The notes below the pieces were generated by a model. That model had not been told where the DNA came from. It ran no database searches and was given only the letters and a program-made list of their open reading frames with translations. Positions 56,261 to 64,000 of a stretch of DNA of 64,000 nt are shown here, piece by piece (positions within the stretch are counted from its first letter, which is position 1; every line of letters starts with the position of its first letter). This DNA is from Timema cristinae. Its lineage: Eukaryota > Arthropoda > Insecta > Phasmatodea > Timematidae. Made by a program: the position numbers and the translations under genes. Location of the stretch: positions 36,946,387-37,010,386 of the forward strand of contig JBCFYV010000012.1 in NCBI GenBank assembly GCA_039000515.1, in the 5' to 3' direction.

Positions 56261-57695
56261 CATGACTCATTAACTTGAAGTAAAATTTTTGAAAGTAACA
56301 CCTTCAAGAGGAAAAAATACAATACATATTTTTAAATGTTAAAATAAAAAAAAACTACATACTATTTTCCATTTTTTTAAAGCATATGGGAACTTTGACT
56401 GGTATGGATATATTATATAATTAGGTCACCTCTGTGTGTAAACTTTTAGCCGCCCTGGTGGCACAGAACATTACCGGGGTACATCTATAGAAATGGTCCA
56501 CACGTCGTACTCGCAATGAGATTGTGTTATATTAGTTATTATCAAGGTGGGGTGCGGGGAATGATTTAACTTAAGCCTTGTCATATGACTGGTTGGGAGG
56601 GGGGGGATCAGTTAATTATCATATCCCCTTAGAGCAATAATCATAAAACCACCAAGTAAATAAAGGTATTTTCTATTAATGTTACATTTATTGTAATAGT
56701 GACGCAATAGAAAAGAGGTGTAATGAAGTGGAGTTAGACTATATTTAAAGTATAGCTTAAGTCATACAGACTATAGTCATTTGAGAAATGCGTGTTATGA
56801 TAATACTTTCTACGTATTTCCTTAGTCAAAGACAATATTGTTAATTCTGGAGTCCAAAGTGAGTAAACAGTGAAAATCATACCAGTCACATGCTCCTCTC
56901 AGAACTATTGGTTGCACCATTTGTACTGCGTAACTAGAACCTTCCACTGATAAACAGGGAAGGTATATAAACCCCGGAGATTTAGAAATCGGGGCTCTTT
57001 TGTAATAATTTTTCATACTGATTGTATCTAGAAGTACTGTGTGTATTACTCTTCAAGTGAACCACAAACTTGTAATATACTTTTGTTATTAATCAATAAA
57101 AGTGTAAGAACACCAGTCTTCACTCTTAAACATCAAAGTATTTCTTCGAGATCTGACGTTCCTATCAAGGATTTAGAGCTGAAACGAACCCAGTAGTTCC
57201 CTACCTCGAGTTCCCATATCTGAGGAATATGACAGCCTAATTAACCAAACTCTAGGTTGGTATGCGAGAATGTTGTTGATAAATGCTTAGTGGACCGTTA
57301 GTATGTCTCTGAGCACACTATCGCGCCACCTTTTAACCGGTGATGATGCAAGCAAACCCACGCTAGTGTCCACTTAGCCAAGCTCATGCATACGGCCCCT
57401 AGTGTCTGTTGGGATAATGCTATAACACTGGGCTGGTATCTTTTCCATTATAGTTGGAAACGTATTTTGCTAGCCAAGATATGTATGTTCGGTTCATAGC
57501 TTTGTATTCAACAGCACACAAGACGATTTCCAACAGTTGACTTTACACAAAGTGCATTGTGACATATGAATGACATGGCTATCGAAATATTATTTATTTC
57601 AAAAAATAATACAACGTTGGGAGATTTTTTATTTAGTTTTTTATGTCGGCGTGCCACCCAAATCTTGTTCGCGTGCCACCGATTTTCCATCCCTG
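55951..57695. mobile_element. hAT-like element, about 1.75 kb, no transposase
   Basis: The left end CAGGGATGGTGAGACTTTTT and the right end, inverted as CAGGGATGGAAAATCGGTGG, share 9 bases. The 8-bp flanks GCCTAGAC (55943-55950) and GCCTGGAC (57696-57703) match at 7 of 8. A 77-bp SINE tail copy is inserted at 56182. The interior shows only short frames, which I do not recognise as transposase. Confidence 0.8.
56182..56258 (+). mobile_element. Minimal SINE insertion: tail only
   Basis: Only GCGTATAACCCGAATGGGTA, GTAAGACGCGGTGC and an (AAT)n run are present, yet a perfect 9-bp duplication, AACATGACT, flanks it (56173-56181 and 56259-56267). It is the shortest copy here and shows that about 35 bp of tail plus the A/T-rich run went through insertion. 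Confidence 0.92.
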
Positions 57696-57749
57696 GCCTG
57701 GACCTTGCGGTTCACCGAAGTGGACTATTACAGCACACGAACTCATATA

Positions 57750-57960
57750 TATGGTCACGCGGTCTAAAGCGTCAAGCTCTCAATATACTGGATTATCGTT
57801 AGTGGGGAGTTCTAGGATCGAATCTCAGTAGAGTGTATTGGAGGTAATCTTTTGAACACCACGTGCTGTATCATTGTGGTCAATCCTCTGCACTAATGCA
57901 GGTGCATTTCCTCTAGGTTATCATCCAAATTCCTACTCCATCACCACGCCAAGTCGTTAA
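57750..57960 (+). mobile_element. Diverged SINE type D-like copy
   Basis: Head GTCACGCGGTCTAAAGCGTC and a B box AGGATCGAATCTCAG, then GCAGGTGCATTTCCTCTAGG. The tail is decayed. Confidence 0.6.
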
Positions 57961-58160
57961 AAAGCTTTGGTGCTCAACTTCTACAATACTATTCATCCAC
58001 CCTAACTTACAAACTTAATTCTAAAACAGACTCATCACGCCTTGCCCCGGTTGTCAATAATTTATCATTTCTAAAGAGGAAACTCCGACTTCATCATTGA
58101 TACACGTTTCAACATTACCGGGACTCAAACCTAGAACAGAGAAAGAGAGAGACACAAAAG
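57961..58160. other. Intergenic DNA
   Basis: Nothing recognised. Confidence 0.35.
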
Positions 58161-58164
58161 ATAT

Positions 58165-58390
58165 ATGTGGACAAAAGCGGCAATCTCGTCTTGTTTGGTT
58201 TACCGTTGACGTGTAGCTGGGGGTCCAAATCCCAACAGCGTATCTATACACTGAGATGATTTTTCCTAAATGGTTCCACCCTTTTCTAGCTGCAAATACT
58301 TGCACACTTTTTCTAAATTCTACTTTCCTTATTTGTGCCATATGAGTGTGGATATGAAAACAGCCCGAGTATGTAATATAAGGCGGTGCA
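58165..58390 (+). mobile_element. Diverged SINE copy
   Basis: GGCAATCTCGTCTTGTTTGG, a B-box-like GGGGGTCCAAATCCC, body TTTTTCCTAAATGGTTCCAC and a degenerate end. Shares its head with the copy at 39510. Confidence 0.6.
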
Positions 58391-58611
58391 AAAACAATGT
58401 TTCAAATTTGCATAAAAGCTAGGACTTTTTTTTTACACAGTGTTTAACTATCCGCTCTGGCTATGCGCACGCATATTAACTAAGCCTATGTTGTAGGAAT
58501 TAGTAAGGTATAATTTAGAACAACAGTACCTGCGGGTGGAAGTAGGGTGAGAAACGGTTGAGGAAAAATTACCCCAGTACACTCGGCTGGTTATACTAAA
58601 TTGATATTTGT

Positions 58612-58848
58612 TCGATACTTTAGCTCAGTCGGTAGCATGTCTGTGTACTGAACTAAAAGTCTTGGATTCAATTCTTAGTATGGCTGAAAAATGTTTTTAT
58701 TGGTGAAATGAGGGTTTCCCCTTCCACAGTCATGAATTAACGGCTGGGGGCTAAATGTTGTGTCTGTTCTAGATTTAAGTTAGTTTGAAAGACGTCTGCT
58801 GATATATTCAGTCAGTTCAGAAAGTGCACCTCAAATACAAAAAAACAA
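58612..58848 (+). mobile_element. SINE type C, best uninterrupted copy
   Basis: A box TTAGCTCAGTCGGTAGCATG (Lys-like) and B-box-like TTGGATTCAATTCTTAG, then the middle CCCCTTCCACAGTCATGAAT, and the type C end CAGTTCAGAAAGTGCACCTC. No common tail. Confidence 0.75.
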
Positions 58849-58849
58849 C

Positions 58850-59320
58850 AACTTGACATTAAGATCACGTGAACATCTGCCTAGTGATAATAAAGGAAAA
58901 ATTTGAAAACCATGCAAATGTGTTTTAGTTAAATTTACAAAAATATCAAATTTTTTAGATATACCCATATAATTTTAAAGTTCCTAAAAGTTATTTAGCG
59001 TTTCTTTTCCTTGTTTTGTTGGTTTGAATCATTGCTCTAAACGCTACTCTCCCCTCCCCTTTTTCGTGGAAACTCACACTTATGTGGATGTGCTCGTTTA
59101 ATTCATGTGTTGCAACCCTCTATCCCCCTCCTTTCCCCCTTCGCACTCTTCTAATGTGGGCGGGAAATGCGACGATCACGCTCATAAAAGTTATTAACTG
59201 CGTACAGTCACTGTCGAACTTTGTTCCTCCGGGACACTTTGAGAAGAGAGCAGCAGGCAGGCGTGCTTAGCACTGACTAGGAAGCCCGGGCGGGACTCGA
59301 TACTCAATCAGCAGGGAACG
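58850..59320. other. Intergenic DNA, GC-richer at its right end
   Basis: At 59040-59320 the GC content rises. A 62-codon plus frame has no recognised family. Confidence 0.35.
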
Positions 59321-59324
59321 CATT

Positions 59325-59870
59325 CTTAGGCAGGCAAATAGGCATTAAATGTATGGGACTTAGGCCTCCTAAGAGGCACTTAAGAAAAAAATAAGTACAC
59401 AATAAGTAATATAAAAATGATTTTATTATCTACTACAGCCATTTCTTATTGCTGTCTTATTTTAGTACATACGTCTTACTACTTGTTTGGTTTGTACGCA
59501 TATTTCGAGTGGAAGGAGAGTGTGTAAAACCATTTAGTAAAAACACCTTAACTACCCCGAACAAAGATTCGAATCTCTTTATCTCCTTTATCAGCAGTCC
59601 AGTCTACTGCGAGAGTGACGTCTCAGAGTTTAGACCAATCGACCACTGAAGAGGGTCACATACTGTTAATAACTATATATATATATAATTTATAGATTTT
59701 CAGTTGGGAAATGGATTTTGTTTTTGGATAAAATTCTTTTTATTGTTTGAAAAGATGAATTATACTTCACACGATGTTAAGGGGCAAAATTTCAAATTTG
59801 CTTCATCCAAAGAAGTTTTAACTTTTCACCTTCAATGGTATGTCGTTTCAAATCAATACTGTAAGAATGT
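59325..59870. repeat. Dispersed repeat, copy 2, with an embedded SINE
   Basis: It matches 44805-45430 on both sides of the same type D SINE position: AGGCATTAAATGTATGGGAC on the left, and TTCACACGATGTTAAGGGGC then AAAATTTCAAATTTGCTTCA on the right. Confidence 0.8.
59463..59655 (-). mobile_element. SINE type D inside dispersed repeat copy 2
   Basis: In minus sense: head GTCGATTGGTCTAAACTCTG, AGACGTCACTCTCGCAGTAG, B box AGATTCGAATCTTTG, part of the body, and tail AACCAAACAAGTAGTAAGAC. About 50 bases shorter than the SINE in copy 1. Confidence 0.75.
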
Positions 59871-60004
59871 ATATAAAGGACAAAGTTTAAATAGGCATGT
59901 TCAGGAATTCCTGATGAAAAACACAAGGAATATAAATAGGAAAATAGTGGTAACCCTTCCTCTGGTATCTGTGTATATACAGTAATCCTATGTTTTTTTT
60001 TCTG

Positions 60005-60205
60005 TCTCGTCTAGTCTGTATATTAGGGTCATGGAGGTTGGGAATCAAAACTGGTCAGGTATTTTTAGAGGGTATTTCCTAAATAGTTTCCCACTCCGCC
60101 TCCATCCAAATGCGGGTACATTTTTTCTATAAATTCTACCTTTCTTATCTATACCCTGTTAGTGTAAATATTTGGATAGCCCGGGCAGGCTGTAAGACGC
60201 GATGC
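60005..60205 (+). mobile_element. Diverged SINE copy
   Basis: GTCTCGTCTAGTCTGTATAT, CCTAAATAGTTTCCCACTCC, CAAATGCGGGTACATTTTTT and a drifted tail GCCCGGGCAGGCTGTAAGAC. Confidence 0.65.
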
Positions 60206-60209
60206 ACAG

Positions 60210-60890
60210 ACGGCATACACTATTTAAACGCATTCCCACTTCAAACTGTGCGTTTTTCAGCTGCCACTTTTGACAGGTGTTGTCTTTTTTAAATCTCTTA
60301 AAAAATGTAACTAGCCTGAGCAGAGACGTATATATATTTTTCCTTTGTGTTATGGGGTGGGGGGAGGAGCGGAACCTCGATGTTGAAATTTCTTAGCAGG
60401 AGATGGCAAGGAATTAAAAAAAAATCCCTCTTAAAGAAATTTTATTAATTTCTTAGAAACATGATTGGGGTTGCTAGTGTAAGGAATTTTATAATATAAA
60501 AATAAAATATTAACCATATTTTCATGGAAAGTGGTTGAACTTTCATCTATCTCCTACACTCCTTTTCAGTACAGCCTTGACCTTATGTCATTGTTGACCA
60601 CTCTACATTAATTTTATACTCTACAAGAGGCTCTTCCCATGGTGGTTTGAAAGTACGCATTAAATACTTTGACTTTAAAGCAAACAGGTGACAAGACTTG
60701 TTGGTGTAGTGATGACGCTAGAACACTTCGTTCTTTCGGTTTATCACCTTTGCGGCATTTTATATCCTATTTTTTTTTTATGACAAGTGATAAAATCCTC
60801 ACTTCTCGCTTTTTGTTGATTTCTACTTTATATGGAGCTCATCGCTAACAATCCTGTTTACAGTGGAAGAAACTATCACACGCACGTGGA
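60210..60890. other. AT-rich DNA
   Basis: Nothing recognised. Confidence 0.35.
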
Positions 60891-60892
60891 CT

Positions 60893-61085
60893 AAACGTCA
60901 CGCTTATCTAGTCTCGTTTGCCGATGACGGGGGAGGTTCGAATCCTCATCAGGTGTATTGAAGAAAGTTTTAACTAAATGGTTTTCCTTCGTGCAAATGT
61001 TAGTACATTCACTATAAATTCCACCTTCTTCATCTCTCCATATCAGCGTAATTAAAATGCGCACAGACCGAACGGCTACTAAGAC
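60893..61085 (+). mobile_element. Diverged SINE copy
   Basis: AAACGTCACGCTTATCTAGT, B box GGAGGTTCGAATCCTC, a shortened body, and tail GACCGAACGGCTACTAAGAC. Confidence 0.7.
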
Positions 61086-61089
61086 TAAT

Positions 61090-62390
61090 ACACGGTAGAT
61101 TAAAAAGACACCATATCTGGCACTATAGAAAGTGGCGAAATCTATAATAGTGTTTTGGAGTGAAGGAACGTTATAAAATACAAAAAGAGGTCAAGATTGA
61201 TACTATTCTATTATTATTAGGGGTATGTGGGTAGGTATTTTTCATTTTGATTAGAAGTTAAATAAACACAGTTTTTTTCGAGTTTTATTAATATATAGTA
61301 TTTGTACTATAAACATTTAATTTCTTTGAATGGATTCATGCATAAACCATAAATAAAAGAATATTTTTCTAAGAATTAGATTATTTTTAATTATGACCAC
61401 ACAAATTAGGTTTTTTAAATAAATTTAATACAACTTAATCGTATATTTAAAAAAAATCAGTTAAAAGGAAATGAGTTGTCATAAAATAGGGCCTAATTAT
61501 CTTAGAATTGAATCAAATTAATTAAACTTTATTTTCGCAATAAAATTGAAAATTTCATATAACCACATTTTTGAGTTTTGTAAAAATCTTTGGGTCGAGT
61601 TCGAAAAATTATAAAAACTTAATTTGAACTAAATTCTCCAAGTACTCGCACCTCCCCCCCTCCCCCATTATTATTACTATTATTTGATAGGTATTGATAC
61701 TATCTATCAATCTATCTATCATATATGAACATTGTTTCTGTAACTGTGAAAAAAAGTCCCTTTTTATCTAAATCGGACCGCACATTCTGCAGCTGCAACT
61801 TTTGACAGATAGTGTCAATTTTATATAGAAGTAGGACAAATACCTTGTCCATTTGTTTGAGTTGGCTAATTTACATCTGTGTTCCAAATGCTAATAGAGG
61901 GGATTCTTTTGGGGACATAACTTCATTAAATTAATAGAAAGCCCTCAGTGTCCTCTCCCTTATTTTCATTATTTCCGTGAGTCTGCCTCGCTATGAAGGT
62001 TGGGCAGAAAACATTTAACTAACAAAGATAAAGATAAAATATTTTAAATGGCTTTCAGTCAATAAATTTAATGTTTGAGAATGTTTTCTCATTTGGAATG
62101 TCTCTTATAGGCTATAGTTATAGTGTTGATTATAATGCTCATTAATTGAAACCTGTAAAATAATAAGTCTCGGTAAATATTTCTACTCATATTTTAGATG
62201 TTTTAAAATGTTACACATATTACATATTATCTGAATATTTTAATCATAATCCTTTGCCAGTCCCATAACACAAAATAAATATCCAATTGACCTAGAAAAG
62301 TGTGTATTATTTTAAAAAGCATTTTTGCATAGTGTTACAACAGTCCACTGTTCTACAGCTATTTAGTTACCAGACCTATTTTCACGTTTC
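61090..62390. other. AT-rich DNA
   Basis: No gene. A C-rich run lies near 61652-61667 and short ATCTATCTATC repeats near 61702-61722. Confidence 0.4.
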
Positions 62391-62394
62391 GGGA

Positions 62395-62755
62395 GCAGGC
62401 AAAGTGATAGACAACAAAGTGGTCGACACGAGAGGACAAAGTGGTTGACAGCAAACTGCTAGACACGCAGAAACGACACGGACCAAGTGATCGACACGAG
62501 CTGGACCATGTGATAGACAACCAACCGGTAGACAAAATGAAAACAATTATTTGGAAGGCTGGGTGGGTCAAGTGGCCGACACGACTTGGACCAACTGCTA
62601 GACAAGCTCAAGTATAGGAGTACAAAGTGATAGACAACCAAGCGGTCGACACAAGAGAACAAATCTGTAAACAGACCAACTGCTAGACACCCAGAAACGA
62701 CATGGACCAAGTGATCGACACGAGCTGGACCATGTGATAGACAAGCTCCCATATA
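62395..62755. repeat. Compound minisatellite of about 20-bp units with a 225-bp super-repeat
   Basis: Short units such as AAAGTGGTCGACACGAGAGG, ACCAAGTGATCGACACGAGC and GGACCATGTGATAGACAACC follow each other. A block beginning AGACACGCAGAAACGACACG near 62460 recurs near 62688 with two changes over about 60 bp. The minus frames over this stretch (for example 62459-62764) mirror the repeat and show no family. Confidence 0.85.
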
Positions 62756-62769
62756 ATGTAGCATCCCTT

Positions 62770-63165
62770 AGGGGCAGATGCCAACAAACTACATCGAAAA
62801 CATAAACACTACAAAAATGGGGGGGTTTAACCCAGAGCGAGTGCTGAGGAGTTATTAATGTGACCCTCTATCTCATCCAGACGGCAAGAGACTTCAGCCT
62901 CAGTAAAGTTCATATTAAACCAAAACGTTTGATAGATTACCTTGGGAATGATGGGATAAATATATAATAAGAGTTAGCATAAGTCAAAGTTAGTCGATAT
63001 TTATTAGCCATAACTCAATTAGATTTTTAACAGTTCCTCCAAATATATACATTGTTGATGTTGCGAAGTATAAAGAAAATAGAATAAATTCATAACAACT
63101 ATTAATTGAAGTCACAGCTAAAGAGTCAGATGGTAAATATTCATCAGATTACTTAATGTTAACTT
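62770..63165. other. AT-rich DNA
   Basis: Nothing recognised. Confidence 0.35.
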
Positions 63166-63167
63166 TA

Positions 63168-63540
63168 AGATGTCGCCCATTAGAAATGGCGCATAGTAAA
63201 ACAACATGACAATTTGGATTCCATCATTAAATATTAATCCTTAAAAAAAACACCTAGTCAATGGCAACAAGACAATAATATATATGTCCATTAGGAATGG
63301 TACATAGCGTATTACAATAATATAGTTTAAATTCAAATACTAAATATTTGTCCATACTAAATGGCTCATAGCGTATGACAATAAGATATGTTAAATTCAA
63401 ATACCTAATATTTGTCCATAATAAATGGCTCATAGCGTATGACAGTAAGATATGTTAAATTCAAGTTCTAAATATCTGCCCATCAAAAAAGGCACATAGC
63501 GTATCACAATAAGATAAACTAATTCAAATACTAACATAGT
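63168..63540. repeat. Tandem repeat of about 65 bp, five to six units
   Basis: CATAGCGTATGACAATAAGA starts near 63303, 63367, 63431 and 63494, each after a TTTGTCCATAATAAATGGCT-type stretch. A more diverged unit lies at 63175-63245. Confidence 0.88.
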
Positions 63541-63544
63541 TCCC

Positions 63545-64000
63545 GCGCACATCAATTTAAACAATACAGTATATAATCGATACAATCGATTAGTCGTGAC
63601 TCTAATGGCGCTAAGTCGCCCTGACCTTGCAAAATAAGGTGATCTCAAAAAAAACTATGTTCTTAAGTGTCAGATTGAATTTTTTGGTTATTTGAAATAT
63701 AAGCCAAAATTGAATTTAGAAAAGATTTACATTAAAAAAAAAAAGTTTTAATCTGCCGAAAATGGATTTAGATCTTACATTTTATGAAGTAGAAAGCCGG
63801 AGCTTATCCTATCCCTGATATGACTCAGGCCCAATTGTAAAGTTCGTAGCCACAGGCACCAGAATATATACCCTAAAGCACAGAAGAGGGGAAGATGGGA
63901 AAAAAGGGGGGAATAACATTCTAGAATAAAAAAGGAACACGAGAAAGCGCAAGTTGATTCGCTTCGAGAGAGGCCGTGGGCGTTCCGGAATCTTCTCGGA
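63545..64000. other. Right edge of the window
   Basis: AT-rich, then a GC-richer end (63930-64000) that may start a new element or gene outside the window. Confidence 0.3.

Noticed and set aside
55951..57695. hAT transposase gene inside the 1.75-kb element
   Set aside because: Termini and duplication fit hAT, but no frame above about 80 codons and no recognisable transposase segment was seen.
62359..62764. Minus ORFs rich in Val, Ser and His
   Set aside because: They follow the compound minisatellite exactly and have no recognisable domain.
1..64000. Polinton polymerase B, integrase or ATPase elsewhere in the window
   Set aside because: Scanning the supplied frames gave no segment with recognisable motifs of these enzymes; a profile search could still find decayed pieces.

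Overview
This window is non-coding eukaryotic DNA: AT-rich, full of microsatellites and dispersed repeats, with no bacterial-style gene order. It most resembles an invertebrate animal genome and an arthropod is plausible, but no host gene, rRNA gene or intact tRNA gene was recognised to fix the lineage. What can be read is mobile DNA and tandem repeats of different ages. The ATG-started open frames that look real all belong to two decayed elements.

Layout. 1-1.25 kb: AT-rich DNA with a short perfect hairpin. 1.26-1.54 kb: a full-length tRNA-derived SINE. 1.64-4.38 kb: a long, diverged 33-bp tandem repeat. 4.4-8.4 kb: a relic of a Polinton/Maverick (adintovirus-like) element on the minus strand. 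It holds a compact virion-gene block: minor capsid fragment, small basic ORF, major capsid protein, adenain-like protease, Cys-rich ORF and one unknown ORF. 8.43-8.88 kb: a tandem array built on a SINE fragment. About 10.8-11.05 kb: a possible LTR edge with reiterated primer-binding-site-like motifs. 20.5-23.05 kb: a small hAT-like element next to a 69-bp minisatellite whose minus frame is open. 25.26-28.55 kb: a BEL/Pao retrotransposon relic on the minus strand, with gag, protease, reverse transcriptase and RNase H visible and no integrase found. From about 29 kb to the end: SINEs, hAT-like, piggyBac-like and PIF/Harbinger-like non-autonomous elements, several minisatellites and long TA tracts.

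Two themes stand out. First, in the Polinton relic the virion genes sit only a few bases apart, yet they are broken by frameshifts, stops and a lost catalytic His, and no polymerase, integrase or ATPase can be seen nearby. Second, at least three SINE types with different tRNA-like heads share one 3' tail. That tail can fold into a short hairpin (CCCG-AA-CGGG) and an older copy carries a compensatory change (CCTG-AA-CAGG). Several copies are 5'-truncated and flanked by perfect 9-12 bp target-site duplications, as expected if a partner LINE recognises the tail. The nested insertions allow a relative order of activity to be read.
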